Assembly (NCBI GenBank): GCA_013289685.1
Contig: JABCZL010000004.1
Location: 62,001 to 126,000 of the forward strand
Direction of reading: 5' to 3'
DNA length: 64,000 nt
Source: Acidobacteriota bacterium
GTDB lineage: Bacteria; Acidobacteriota; Terriglobia; Terriglobales; Acidobacteriaceae
Made by a program: the position numbers and the translations under genes. Positions 9,180 through 17,709 of this stretch are shown here, piece by piece. Position 1 is the stretch's first letter. Each line of letters begins with the position of its first letter. The notes under the pieces are model-generated. The model worked only from the letters and a program-made list of their open reading frames with translations, was not told the origin of the DNA and did no database searches.

Positions 9180-10274
9180 ATGAAACGCTTCACGTCGAGG
9201 CTCTTTCTGGCTCTGGGTGCGCTGTTGATGGTGACGGCGTGCGCGACAATTGGGCCGCCGCAGCCTCCGTCGCTGGAGTTGCCGAAGCCCCCTAAGGATT
9301 TGCGGGCGACGCGCAAAGGCGAGCGCGTGATCCTCACCTGGACGGTTCCGAGCGTTACGACCGATCGGCAGTCGATGCGGAGTGTGGGTCCAACGCGGGT
9401 CTGCCGCGGACTCGAACCGGTGTTGACGCAGTGTGGAACTCCGGCAGGAGAGGCCGCTGCGCAGCCGATCTCCGGCGCCGCGCGCCCTTCGAAGCAACAT
9501 ATCCCAGGATCGTACACCGACTCGCTCATCGGGCAACTGCGCAGCGACGATCCATCAAGCTTCATTACCTACGCGATTGAGGTGCTCAATGCGGGTGGCC
9601 GCGGCGCTGGGCTATCGAATCAGGTGCGGGTTCCGCTGGTGCAAACGCTTCCGCCGCCGCGGGACTTCGCCGCGAGGGTAACGAGTCAGGGAGTCGTACT
9701 GAGCTGGACGAGCGACCTTCCGCCGACCGCCTCGCCGCAATCGGTGCGCTATGTCTATCGGGTGTACCGGCAGATGGAAGGCAGCAAGGAACGGATCCTG
9801 GCGGGCGAAGTTCCGGCGGGCAACGAGCGCAGTCTTGGTCTGACAGATTCGAGCATCGAGTGGGAAAAAACGTACGAGTATCAGGCGGAGACGGTTACGG
9901 TGATTGCCCAGGAGAACAAGCCTGAAGTGCAAGTTGAAGGGGACGACACGCCCGAAATCAAAGTTTTCGCGAACGATGTTTTCCCGCCGGCGGTTCCTTC
10001 CGGGCTGCAGGCGGTTGCTTCTGGTCCGGGGCAGGCGACGTTTGTCGATCTGGTGTGGGCACCAGTGGCCGACGTCGATCTCGACGGATACAACGTTTAT
10101 CGTCATGAAGAGGGTGCGGCTCCGGTGAAGGTAAATGCGGAGTTGGTGAAGGCCCCGGCTTACCGGGACGCGAACGTGGCTTCGGGGAAGAGTTATTTTT
10201 ATTCGGTGTCGGCGGTGGACACTCGCGCGAACGAGAGTGCGCGGTCGGAGGAAGCGGGCGAGACGGTGCCATGA
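9180..10274 (+). CDS. Lipoprotein with three fibronectin type III-like domains
   Basis: A 364-residue lipoprotein. The N-terminal hydrophobic segment ends in a lipobox with Cys21 (LMVTAC). Three FN3-like modules follow, each marked by a strand with Trp: PPKDLRATRKGERVILTW (about 41), PPRDFAARVTSQGVVLSW (about 160) and VPSGLQAVA...LVWAPV (about 275), with YRVYRQ and YNVYRHEEG strands. FN3 lipoproteins are usually envelope scaffolds or adhesion modules. No catalytic motif is seen. The upstream gap holds tandem TAGTGG units (9122-9150), related in style to the arm repeats elsewhere, and there is no clear Shine-Dalgarno. Confidence 0.8.
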   Translation: MKRFTSRLFLALGALLMVTACATIGPPQPPSLELPKPPKDLRATRKGERVILTWTVPSVTTDRQSMRSVGPTRVCRGLEPVLTQCGTPAGEAAAQPISGAARPSKQHIPGSYTDSLIGQLRSDDPSSFITYAIEVLNAGGRGAGLSNQVRVPLVQTLPPPRDFAARVTSQGVVLSWTSDLPPTASPQSVRYVYRVYRQMEGSKERILAGEVPAGNERSLGLTDSSIEWEKTYEYQAETVTVIAQENKPEVQVEGDDTPEIKVFANDVFPPAVPSGLQAVASGPGQATFVDLVWAPVADVDLDGYNVYRHEEGAAPVKVNAELVKAPAYRDANVASGKSYFYSVSAVDTRANESARSEEAGETVP

Positions 10275-10295
10275 GCCTCGGGGACTCAGAAACGA

Positions 10296-11051
10296 TCAGC
10301 GTCCCGCGGCCAGCCGCGTGGCCAGGCGCGGAGGAAGTTTCGCGGCGAAGATGCGGTCCTGTGCTTCCTTCAGATTGTAGGGCGTGCGGTGGAAGTGGAC
10401 TACCTGCGCATCCGTGTCGAACAGCGCGAATGCAGCGCGCCAGTCGCCATCGCGGGGCTGGCCGACGGAGCCGGGATTAATCAAATACCGCGTGGCCGGT
10501 TTCAGTTGCAGCGGAACCGATTCGGCTTGACCGACGGTGCGATACTCCGGCCGGAAACCGTCGGCCGAGGACCCGTTGGCAAAGAATCCACCCTGCAGGT
10601 GAGTGTGTCCAAAGAAAGTCAAGGGAGTCGTCAGGGTGATCAGCGGCGCGAGCGCGTCTCCCAGGGAAACCACGTACTCATCCTCATCGTTGGGCGAGCC
10701 GTGGACCAGTTGCACGTGGGGAAAGTCCGGCAACGAAATCGGCCCCTGCGGCAGGGCGCGCAGCCAGTCGAGATTTTCGGGGGTCAATTCGTTGCGCGTC
10801 CAGATGGCGGCCGCGGCAGCCATGGCGTTGAACTCGTCGAGCTCCATCACGCCGGTGGCGGCCTTGTCATGATTGCCGCGCACGAAAATCTTCCCCAGCT
10901 TTCGAGAGCGCTCGGCCACCTCGTTCGGACTGGCGCCGTAGCCCACGATGTCGCCGAGGTTCACCACCTCGTCAAATGGCGGAGCACCTGCCAGGGTCGC
11001 ATCGAGAGCCTCGAGATTGGCGTGGATGTCGCTTAGCAGCAGTATGCGCAC
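10296..11051 (-). CDS. Calcineurin-like metallophosphoesterase (YfcE-type)
   Basis: A 251-residue cytoplasmic phosphoesterase with every metal-binding motif of the family in order: DIHAN (Asp8/His10), NLGDIVGYG (about 32-40), RGNHD (about 60-64), LVHGSP (about 114) and FGHTHLQG (about 148). These ligate a di-metal centre that hydrolyses phosphomono- or diesters. The compact domain with the GDIVGYG sequence is typical of the YfcE/MJ0936-like group, whose physiological substrates are mostly unknown. It is convergent with the FN3 lipoprotein (21-base gap) and lies 93 bases downstream of the ABC ATPase gene on the same strand. Confidence 0.85.
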   Translation of the reverse strand: MRILLLSDIHANLEALDATLAGAPPFDEVVNLGDIVGYGASPNEVAERSRKLGKIFVRGNHDKAATGVMELDEFNAMAAAAAIWTRNELTPENLDWLRALPQGPISLPDFPHVQLVHGSPNDEDEYVVSLGDALAPLITLTTPLTFFGHTHLQGGFFANGSSADGFRPEYRTVGQAESVPLQLKPATRYLINPGSVGQPRDGDWRAAFALFDTDAQVVHFHRTPYNLKEAQDRIFAAKLPPRLATRLAAGR

Positions 11052-11144
11052 GAATCACCGGACAAACTGCCGATTATAGACTGAACAGAACATTCCCGCG
11101 CATCGGGAGGCTTGAGCTTCCTGCGATGAGGTCGAACGCGTCCT

Positions 11145-12209
11145 CTAAGAGTTGACGACCGGGCACCTTGCCCAGTGACCCGCCGCAACCTCGACCAGTG
11201 GCGGAAAGTCGCGGGCGCACTCGGGCACGCGGAATTCGCAGCGCGGCTCGAAAGCGCACCCCGGCGGCATAGCATGCAGCGCCGGCACCGTTCCCTCAAT
11301 TGTCTGCAGCGGACGCGCACGATCCGTCCTCAGATCAGGCACCGCGTGCAGCAAGCCCCGCGTGTAGGGATGCGCAGGAGCCTTGAAGATGTCTTGCCTC
11401 GCGCCCAGCTCCACCAGGCTGCCGGAGTACATCACGGCAACGCCGTCGGCGATCTGCGAAACTACCGCCAGGTCGTGAGAAATGAAAAGCATGGCCAGTC
11501 CGAACTTGGTGCGCAGTTCCGCCAGCAGCTCGAGAATCTGCGCCTGGATGGTGACGTCGAGCGCCGTGGTCGGCTCGTCGGCAATCAGCAACTGCGGGCG
11601 GTTGACGATGGCCATGGCGATCATGATGCGCTGGCGCATTCCGCCAGAGAGTTGGTGAGGATAATCGCGGGCGCGGCGCGTGGCATCGGGGATGGCAACG
11701 TCGTTCATGGCGTCGACCGCGCGCTGCCAGGCGTCGTGTTTCGAAATGGAGTTATGTGCGACGACTGCTTCCGCGATCTGATCTCCGACACGCATGACCG
11801 GGTTGAGCGCGGTCATCGGTTCCTGAAAGATCATCGCCATGCGCGAGCCACGCAACTGGCGCATGGCGTCGTCATTCAACGCGGGAAGGCTGCGCGGCGC
11901 CGTCCCGTTTTCTGCAAAGAGGATCGCTCCGGAGACTCGGGCCTGCGGCGGCAGCAGGCGCATGATGGCCAGAGATGTAATCGACTTGCCCGAGCCGGAT
12001 TCGCCGACCAGGCCAAGGACTTCGCCGGGGACGATGGAGAAACTCAGATCGCGGACGGCGAGCAAGGATTTTGTTTGTGTGGGGACAGCCGCGCGAGCCT
12101 GCCCTGAGCGAAGCCGAAGGGGCTGTCCCGCTGCCCGCAGGGCAGCGAGGTTTGGGGCCTGCGCTGGAAATGAAATGTTCAGATGGCGGACTTCGAGCAG
12201 CGGCTGCAC
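11145..12209 (-). CDS. OppD/DppD-type oligopeptide ABC transporter ATPase, with repeat inserted near N-terminus
   Basis: The ATPase energises peptide (or nickel/sugar) import. Visible are Walker [10 protein letters not shown]-loop FQEPM, signature LSGGMRQR, Walker [15 protein letters not shown]-loop FISHD, and the C-terminal Oligo_HPY region with HPYTRGLL and Cys residues in [10 protein letters not shown]. The frame is open to 12419, but that upstream part is repeat DNA. The GTG at 12209, just before [13 protein letters not shown], gives a normal N-terminus of 354 residues and is preferred, although no strong Shine-Dalgarno is seen. Between ISFPAQAP and [10 protein letters not shown] the protein carries about 22 extra residues encoded by a palindromic element (12082-12129). 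No permease or binding protein is nearby, so its partners lie elsewhere. Confidence 0.8.
   Translation of the reverse strand: MQPLLEVRHLNISFPAQAPNLAALRAAGQPLRLRSGQARAAVPTQTKSLLAVRDLSFSIVPGEVLGLVGESGSGKSITSLAIMRLLPPQARVSGAILFAENGTAPRSLPALNDDAMRQLRGSRMAMIFQEPMTALNPVMRVGDQIAEAVVAHNSISKHDAWQRAVDAMNDVAIPDATRRARDYPHQLSGGMRQRIMIAMAIVNRPQLLIADEPTTALDVTIQAQILELLAELRTKFGLAMLFISHDLAVVSQIADGVAVMYSGSLVELGARQDIFKAPAHPYTRGLLHAVPDLRTDRARPLQTIEGTVPALHAMPPGCAFEPRCEFRVPECARDFPPLVEVAAGHWARCPVVNS
12082..12129. repeat. 48-bp palindromic element inside the OppD-like coding sequence
   Basis: GGGACAGCC (12082-12090) and GGCTGTCCC (12121-12129) form the ends, flanking a core CCTGCCCTGAGCGAAGCCGA. The core recurs in either orientation at 12256-12302, 18664-18690, 27639-27670 and, modified, at 48076-48110. 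Here it is translated in frame. Confidence 0.85.
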
Positions 12210-12255
12210 GGCTTCATGGTAGCAGCGCACGCAAAAACCGTCGCCCTTGGGCGGC

Positions 12256-12302
12256 GGACAGCCCCTTCGGCTTCGCTCAGGGCAGGCTCGGGGGGCTGTC
12301 CC
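12256..12302. repeat. Second copy of the GGACAGCC-ended element, inverted
   Basis: The ends GGACAGCC and GGCTGTCC flank the core in the opposite orientation to the copy at 12082. It lies just upstream of the preferred start of the ABC ATPase, in a 240-bp stretch (12210-12449) that I read as repeat-rich leader. It happens to leave the frame open. Confidence 0.8.
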
Positions 12303-12417
12303 TACATGCATTACCGCGGCTACAGCGAACGGCAGGTTCCTCCACTGCGCCGTCGCTTTCGCTCCGGCTCCGGTCGGAATGACAAGTTTTTTAGCTATAT
12401 CCTCATTACTCTTAATC

Positions 12418-12457
12418 ACCGCGCCTGGCTACTGCATCACCGCGCCTGGCTACTGCC
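12418..12457. repeat. Tandem duplication of a 19-20 bp unit
   Basis: ACCGCGCCTGGCTACTGC occurs twice in immediate succession. The second copy runs into the stop codon of the SPFH gene at 12450, which makes this a possible recent slippage event at the gene end. Confidence 0.7.
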
Positions 12458-13304
12458 CCAAAATCAGCGGCAGGCCGTTCTTGTTATTGCCGATCACCAC
12501 CACCTTGGAGTTCGGACTCTTAGCCAGGTTTTCCGTGGCTTCGATTCCCTTCCATTCCAGCAGCGACGGGGTAATGCCCTGCGCGACAATCTGCTGGAAG
12601 TCGCGCACGCCGGCGGCCTCGATGCGCTTGCGCTGGGCTTCCTGCGTTTCTTTCTGCAGGCGGAAGTTCATAGCCAGCGATTCCTGTTCGGCCTGCTGCT
12701 TGGCTTCGATCGCGGCCTTCAGCGTAGCCGGCAGTTGAATGTCACGCAGCAGAACATTTTCCACCGTGATACCGCGTGCGTTGAGTTCCGTGGTGATCTG
12801 GTCCAGAATCTGCTTGGCCACCATTTCGCGCTCGCCGGTGTAAAGGGCGTTCGCGGTGTGTGAAGCGGTGGCCTCGCGGATGGCCGAACGCAGCGTCGGC
12901 TCCACTACGACTGTCTCATAATCTGCCCCAATCTTCTGAAAGACTTCCGCGGCGCGGTCGGGGTTGAGGTGATAGATGAGCGAAGTATCCAGGCTCATCA
13001 TCAGGCCCTCGCTCGACGGAACGTTAGCCGATTCCTTGAGGGTTTGAGTCTGGATCGACAGCTCGTTATTCGTTTTCAGCGGGTTAATGAGATGGATGCC
13101 TTCACCCAATATTTCTCCGGATTGCACTTTGCCGAAAAGAGTGAGCACCCCCACATGGCCAGTGCCCACACGGGTAATGGAACTGAGTAGCAGGATTACG
13201 AGCAGGAATGCAGCGATTCCCAGGCCGATCAGGCGAAGAAAGCCTCCGCCGTGGCTGCCGCCACCATCAATAACTCTGCCGCGAGCTGGATCAAAAATTG
13301 TCAT
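12450..13304 (-). CDS. Prohibitin-type SPFH/Band 7 membrane protein
   Basis: A 284-residue protein with a cytoplasmic Gly-rich N-terminus, a single transmembrane helix (about 24-44, LIGLGIAAFLLVILLLSSI) and an SPFH domain (about 45-225). The SPFH region contains RVGTGHVGVLTLFGKV, EGIHLINPL, and DIQLPATLKAAIEAKQQAEQE, which leads into a coiled coil. Prohibitin homologues form ring-like membrane scaffolds that often modulate FtsH-type proteases and lipid domains. ftsH is present at 49.6 kb but is not linked. The ATG at 13304 is preceded by AGGGAGAATTCCG, a good ribosome binding site. HflC is an alternative name, but the sequence is closer to prohibitin family proteins. Confidence 0.85.
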   Translation of the reverse strand: MTIFDPARGRVIDGGGSHGGGFLRLIGLGIAAFLLVILLLSSITRVGTGHVGVLTLFGKVQSGEILGEGIHLINPLKTNNELSIQTQTLKESANVPSSEGLMMSLDTSLIYHLNPDRAAEVFQKIGADYETVVVEPTLRSAIREATASHTANALYTGEREMVAKQILDQITTELNARGITVENVLLRDIQLPATLKAAIEAKQQAEQESLAMNFRLQKETQEAQRKRIEAAGVRDFQQIVAQGITPSLLEWKGIEATENLAKSPNSKVVVIGNNKNGLPLILGQ

Positions 13305-13387
13305 CGGAATTCTCCCTGTAGGATTCTAGGGTCGGGCAGGCGAGTGAGATAAGTGGCTTCTCTGGATCAGGGTTCTGGAAGGGGATG

Positions 13388-13840
13388 TCAGGGCCGAGTG
13401 TTTTTCAAGAGCCGTAGCGTTGCGGGATCAAATTCACCAACACAATATTTCTTCAACGCATCCAGAAAAACTTGATTCTCCGGCGTCGCTTGGGCGAACA
13501 GCGTCATGCAAGACCGGAACTTTAGGTGATCAGGAGAACCGAAGATTTGTCCGAGGGAACGCCCCTCAACCAGGTTTACCAGCTGCGTGCAGTCTCTGAG
13601 CCTTTGACCGAGAACCGGGTGCAGCAAATATGCCTGAGCCTCATCCAGAGAAGAAATCGAAAACCGGTCTGAGGTGGCACTCATGCCCAAACCTTTCATC
13701 TGGGGAAAGATGAACCACATCCAGTGCGAGGTCTTCAGTCCGGCCCGCAGTTCTGCACACACATCTTCATAGTCGTCGAGCTGCGCATTCACGAAGCGCT
13801 GCAGATTGTAGGGATCATTGTGGGGATGATCTGGAACCAT
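13388..13840 (-). CDS. DUF1810 family protein
   Basis: A 150-residue small soluble protein. DUF1810 is recognised by the opening NDPYNLQRFVNAQ, GLKTSHWMWFIFPQ, GLGMSATSDRFSI, AYLLHPVLGQRL, FGSPDHLKFRSCMTLFA and a C-terminal FLDALKKYCVGEFDPATL. This fills the whole family length and supports the ATG at 13840; longer frames upstream lack similarity. The function is unknown. In other genomes the family often lies beside metabolic or nucleotide-related genes. It is divergent from the MoaD-like gene, with 188 bases between the starts. Confidence 0.85.
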   Translation of the reverse strand: MVPDHPHNDPYNLQRFVNAQLDDYEDVCAELRAGLKTSHWMWFIFPQMKGLGMSATSDRFSISSLDEAQAYLLHPVLGQRLRDCTQLVNLVEGRSLGQIFGSPDHLKFRSCMTLFAQATPENQVFLDALKKYCVGEFDPATLRLLKNTRP

Positions 13841-14028
13841 TTTCAGCCTCGCGGCCCGACGAACGCTAACGTCCGGCTGAAGCGCGACAATTGTAGCTTT
13901 TTCGTGGGGGTTGCTGCATCGCACTCGAAGCGACACATATAGCAACTGGAGGCTTTGATCCCCTTCAGTCCAATTTGCGACGCTGCTGAATCTTGCTCTT
14001 CCCGTGGTGCATCTCTTACAGTACATCT

Positions 14029-14307
14029 ATGAGCAAGATTCACATTCCTACACCTTTGCGGCAATACGTGGGCAAACAATCGTCAGTCGAGGTAGGGGGA
14101 GCTACCGTCGGCGAGGCGATGAATGCGCTGGTGGCGCAGCATCCCGATCTGCGGAAGCATCTCTACACCGAAGACGGCAAACTGCGCGCTTTCGTCAATC
14201 TCTACGTCAACGACGAGGACATCCGCTACATGCAGAAAGAAGCGACCGCGCTGAAGGAAGGTGATAACATTTCCATTGTGCCTTCCATCGCCGGAGGCGC
14301 AGCCTGA
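14029..14307 (+). CDS. MoaD/ThiS-family ubiquitin-like sulfur carrier
   Basis: A 92-residue beta-grasp protein (SKIHIPTPLRQYVG at the start, YVNDEDIRYMQKEATAL, GDNISIVPSIAGG). The family carries sulfur as a C-terminal Gly-Gly thiocarboxylate made by an E1-like enzyme. The E1-rhodanese gene is the next gene on the same strand (167-base gap). Unusually, the chain ends GGAA, so two alanines follow the diglycine and would have to be removed before activation, as for carriers matured by JAMM proteases. No such protease is seen here. It could serve molybdopterin, thiamine, cysteine or thiouridine pathways. Confidence 0.85.
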   Translation: MSKIHIPTPLRQYVGKQSSVEVGGATVGEAMNALVAQHPDLRKHLYTEDGKLRAFVNLYVNDEDIRYMQKEATALKEGDNISIVPSIAGGAA

Positions 14308-14473
14308 CGAGGATTTCCGATTTGAATTCTGTCGCTACAATGCGCTGTTGTTGTTGTCGCCCTTCCTGTCGGTAGCGCGCGTTCGCGCGGTCGTCGAATC
14401 AATTCCAGCGACGAAGAATAACCTTTGAACCACGAAGGGCACGATGGTACACGAAGGAAAACTCAGAGGACTT

Positions 14474-15637
14474 ATGGCTACCACTATCGAAATTCCGGTA
14501 ACCCTCAGCAAAGACGAAATCCTGCGCTACTCGCGCCATCTCATCATGCCCGAAGTCGGCATGGAGGGGCAGCAGAAGCTGAAAGCGGCGCGCGTGTTGT
14601 GCATCGGCACGGGCGGCCTGGGATCGCCGCTGGCGCTCTACTTGGCGGCCGCGGGCGTGGGGACGTTGGGCCTGGTCGACTTCGATGTGGTGGATTACAC
14701 CAACCTGCAGCGCCAGATTATTCACTCGACCGCTGACGTGGGGCGCAAAAAGCTCGATTCCGCCGCGGATAAGCTGAAGGGGATCAATCCATTTCTCAAC
14801 CTGCGGACCTTCGATACTAGGCTGAGCAGTGCGAACGCGCTGGAATTGTTTCGCGACTTCGACATCATCGCCGACGGCACCGACAACTTTCCGACCCGCT
14901 ATCTGGTGAACGACGCGTGCGTCCTGACTGGCAAGCCGAATGTCTACGGATCGATCTTTAGATTCGAGGGCCAGGCCAGCGTGTTCGCCACGAAAGATGG
15001 ACCGTGCTATCGCTGCCTGTATCCCGAACCGCCACCGCCCGGCCTGGTTCCTTCGTGCGCGGAGGGCGGCGTGCTCGGCATTCTTCCCGGCCTCGTCGGC
15101 GTGATGCAGGCCACCGAAGTCATCAAGCTGATTCTCGGTATCGGCGATCCGCTGATCGGGCGCCTGCTGCTGATCGACGCGCTGGGCATGAAGTTTCGCG
15201 AACTGAAGCTGCGCAAGAATCCCGACTGCCCGGTGTGCGGCACCCATCCCACGGTCACGAAGCTGATAGACTACAACGAGTTTTGCGGCATTCGTGGGGA
15301 GGAAAAGCCTGTGAGCAGCGGAGTGCCTGAAATTCAGGTGGAAGAATTGAAGCGGCGTCTTGATGCCAAGGACGACGTATTCGTGCTCGACGTGCGCGAG
15401 CCGCACGAATATCAAATCTGCAATATCGGCGGATATCTGATTCCGTTGAACGATCTGCCCAAGCGCGTGAATGAGCTGGATTCGAGCCGCGAAATTGTTG
15501 TCCACTGCAAAATGGGCGGACGTAGCGCGAAGGCGGTCGCATTCCTGCAGCAGTCGGGATTCACCAAGGTGCATAACCTGGCGGGCGGCATCACGGCCTG
15601 GTCCGACCGCGTGGATCCCAAGGTGCCGAAGTACTGA
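14474..15637 (+). CDS. moeB: E1-like adenylyltransferase fused to rhodanese (MoeB/MoeZ type)
   Basis: A 387-residue enzyme that adenylates the C-terminus of a MoaD/ThiS-type carrier and loads sulfur. The ThiF/MoeB part (1-275) shows GTGGLGSPLALYLAAAGVG nucleotide binding, NLQRQI, the DGTDNFPTRYLVND block, the presumed thioester Cys in PSCAEGGVLG, and zinc Cys pairs CYRCLY and CPVCG. A rhodanese domain (about 285-387) has the active-site loop HCKMGGRS. Such fusions (MOCS3, MoeZ) supply both activation and persulfide sulfur. The ATG at 14474 follows AGAGGA at 14465-14470. The partner carrier is just upstream. The name moeB follows common annotation; moeZ would be equally valid. Confidence 0.9.
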   Translation: MATTIEIPVTLSKDEILRYSRHLIMPEVGMEGQQKLKAARVLCIGTGGLGSPLALYLAAAGVGTLGLVDFDVVDYTNLQRQIIHSTADVGRKKLDSAADKLKGINPFLNLRTFDTRLSSANALELFRDFDIIADGTDNFPTRYLVNDACVLTGKPNVYGSIFRFEGQASVFATKDGPCYRCLYPEPPPPGLVPSCAEGGVLGILPGLVGVMQATEVIKLILGIGDPLIGRLLLIDALGMKFRELKLRKNPDCPVCGTHPTVTKLIDYNEFCGIRGEEKPVSSGVPEIQVEELKRRLDAKDDVFVLDVREPHEYQICNIGGYLIPLNDLPKRVNELDSSREIVVHCKMGGRSAKAVAFLQQSGFTKVHNLAGGITAWSDRVDPKVPKY

Positions 15638-15674
15638 GAGTCAGTTGCCAGCGGCCAGTTGTCAGTTTTGAGAG

Positions 15675-15699
15675 GGGAGCGCGAAAGCGCTCCCTTTTT
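15675..15699 (+). terminator. Rho-independent terminator after moeB
   Basis: GGGAGCGC, loop GAAA, GCGCTCCC, then TTTTT. A perfect 8-bp stem with a GNRA tetraloop. Confidence 0.9.
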
Positions 15700-15826
15700 C
15701 TGCCTCGTACCAAGTTTCGGTTAGCTTCGTTTTTGCGTTGACATCGCCGCAGCCGTGCGGATAATACCAGTGTTCTGCACGTCGGCCCGAAGGACATCCC
15801 ATAAGACTTGAACGATGGAGGGGTTT

Positions 15827-16573
15827 ATGCAGGGAATTCCGCGTTGGCAACTCGCCTGGCTATTCCCAATTCTGTGCCTTTCGGCGCTCGCACAGGATTC
15901 TTCGAGGCCGCGCGTCTTCATCACCGACAGTCAGTCTTGGGAAGTCGGCGGTTACAGCGCAGGTACGTCCGGAGGCGGGGGTTCGGTCTCGCATGGAGGG
16001 GCGCGTCCCCAGACTGCCGAGATCATCAAAACTTTCGGCCAGCGGTGCCCGGAAGTGCTGGTGAACAACATCCAGGAAAAGACCGACTACATCGTCCTCC
16101 TCGATCACGAGGGTGGAAAGGGCGTTCTGCGGCACAAGAATAAAGTGGCGGTCTTCGCGAGAGTCAGCGGCGATTCGGTAGTCAGCAAGTCAACCTTGTC
16201 GCTGGGCGGCTCGGTGCAAGAGGCGTGTGAGGCGATCGACCGGGATTGGGCCGCGCACAGCTCCGCCATGCGGACGGCAGCGACAACAGCCGTCGCCAGT
16301 AAAATTGCAGATCCGCCGCCGGTCGCCGCCCCCGCTCCCGCGCCGCCGGCCTTGGCGGAAGAGAAGGGCAAAATTCTGGTCAGTTCAACGCCAGACGGAG
16401 CCGAAGTGTACGTCGACGATGCCTTCGTCGGAAATGCGCCCGCGACCCTGCAACTTTCCTCCGGCAAGCACATCGTCAGGGTTGCGCAAGAGGGCTACAA
16501 GGACTGGGCCAAAGAAGTTTCCGTGCTCGCGGGTTCCGAGGTGGGTCTAAAGGCGACGCTGGAAAAGAATTAG
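15827..16573 (+). CDS. Secreted PEGA-domain protein
   Basis: A 248-residue secreted protein. The ATG at 15827 follows GGAGGGG by five bases and is preferred over an ATG four codons earlier. A signal peptide ends at SALAQD. The middle region (PRVFITDSQSWEVGG, FGQRCPEVLVNN, YIVLLDHEGGK) has the look of a small alpha/beta domain also found in other secreted proteins. A proline/alanine linker follows. The C-terminal 68 residues form a PEGA domain (KILVSSTPDGAEVYVDDAFVG, LQLSSGKHIVRVAQEGYKDW). PEGA domains are beta-rich extracytoplasmic modules thought to bind surface layers or glycans. It ends at the hairpin shared with the convergent neighbour. Confidence 0.8.
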   Translation: MQGIPRWQLAWLFPILCLSALAQDSSRPRVFITDSQSWEVGGYSAGTSGGGGSVSHGGARPQTAEIIKTFGQRCPEVLVNNIQEKTDYIVLLDHEGGKGVLRHKNKVAVFARVSGDSVVSKSTLSLGGSVQEACEAIDRDWAAHSSAMRTAATTAVASKIADPPPVAAPAPAPPALAEEKGKILVSSTPDGAEVYVDDAFVGNAPATLQLSSGKHIVRVAQEGYKDWAKEVSVLAGSEVGLKATLEKN

Positions 16574-16641
16574 GCCTGTGGTTCCCGCTCGAGCGCGCCT
16601 TAACCCTGGCGTCACTGAACTAGAGTTGCCATAGCACGTAA

Positions 16642-16672
16642 AAAGGGGAGCACTCATGTGCTCCCCTTTATT
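16642..16672. terminator. Bidirectional terminator
   Basis: AAAGGGGAGCAC, loop TCAT, GTGCTCCCCTTT: a perfect 12-bp stem with A/T tracts on both sides, between two convergent genes. Confidence 0.9.
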
Positions 16673-16694
16673 CTTGTTGATTCACCATGCCGGA

Positions 16695-17081
16695 TTACTT
16701 GCTCGATCCGGCCTGCATGCCGCCGCTGGAGTCGCCAATCTCGAGGGCGAATTTCTTGCCTTCGAAGCGAGCGCCGGCCAGAGTGCTGGTTCCGTCATCG
16801 TTGTGCTTCAAGACGGCCGCATTGTTGTCCGATGGCTTGTTCAGGTCTACTACTTTCGCGGGCACTTTGGCGACCACAGCTTTGCCTTGCAGGATGCTGA
16901 CTTCCACGTCAGGACCGCTGCCGTCCCACTGTAGTTTATATTCGCCGGGTTTGAGTTTGGTCCCGTTGATGGTCGTGGGACTTTGCAACGTCAAGCTGGC
17001 CTTCGTAGCTGCAAACGCGCTGGATGCCAGCAGCAGAGCCAACCCCATCACCAGGCTTTTCGAAACTGTCGCGAACTTCAT
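16695..17081 (-). CDS. Small secreted protein, beta-rich
   Basis: A 128-residue protein starting at the ATG at 17081, which is preceded by AAGGAG. It has a typical signal peptide (MGLALLLASSAFAA) and then a beta-rich domain with TLQSPTTINGTKLKPGEYKLQW, VEVSILQGKAVVAKVPAKV and STLAGARFEGKKFALEIG. Similar small exported proteins are frequent in Acidobacteriota, usually in several copies per genome. I know no assigned function. A role as a periplasmic or matrix protein is inferred only from export. Confidence 0.75.
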   Translation of the reverse strand: MKFATVSKSLVMGLALLLASSAFAATKASLTLQSPTTINGTKLKPGEYKLQWDGSGPDVEVSILQGKAVVAKVPAKVVDLNKPSDNNAAVLKHNDDGTSTLAGARFEGKKFALEIGDSSGGMQAGSSK

Positions 17082-17709
17082 AGCTGCTCCTTTTTCTTTC
17101 CCGAAAAAACGTCGGGAAACGGTTAGGGCGGCCCGGCTCGCGACAGCGCGAGAAAACACTTGTGTTTCCCCACGAATCGCCTACAATGCTGCCTCCGGGG
17201 TTGAGCAAACAAGCTGGGCAGACAATTCGCAAAGCTTGTGTGCTGTGATGGGGGTTTTCTCATCTGGGCCGCCAAACCGAGTGTGAGAGAATCCCCAGAC
17301 CCCGCAAAAATATCGAATCAAATCGGACCGGCATCACCTCTGCGCCGTCTCTTTACCCACTCCGACAAACTACGCATTCGCCGCCGTCGAAGTTCCCTTG
17401 GATTGTGATCTCGTCGCGCACTCTTTGGACGCTGGGCGCGCCCTTCCGGTAGCAAGCAACTCACCCGAATTCATTCTGAGGGAAAGGGAACATTAAGCGA
17501 ATGTTTTGTGGAGATGGGTAAAACGGAGCAGCGTGGCAAAAAAAACAGTTTCTGCGGTGCGGGCTTTGGAATTTCTCTGCGTTCTCCGCGAACCCTCGGC
17601 GATCTCAGCGGTTAAACGCTTTGAAACATCTTAGCTGCAAAGCTCGCGGAGAAGACTCGCGGAGGATGCTAAGAAAGGCACTGGCCGCGTCATGAGATGT
17701 TCGCACGAA
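17082..17709. other. Gene-free stretch with a CCGCAGAG-type repeat
   Basis: About 630 bases between two minus-strand genes, with no credible ORF. At 17572-17620, read on the minus strand, it holds TTTAACCGCTGAGATCGCC followed by GCGGAGAACGCAGAG. This belongs to the repeat family also found at 57112-57150, in part at 14428-14458, and in frame inside folC (36666-36710). Nothing else is recognised. Confidence 0.5.

Noticed and set aside
12210-12419. N-terminal extension of the OppD-like protein
   Set aside because: The frame is open but the DNA consists of dispersed repeats, and similarity to the ATPase family starts only after the GTG at 12209.
14444-14473. Earlier ATG for moeB at 14444
   Set aside because: The ATG at 14474 has AGAGGA at good spacing and gives the family N-terminus.
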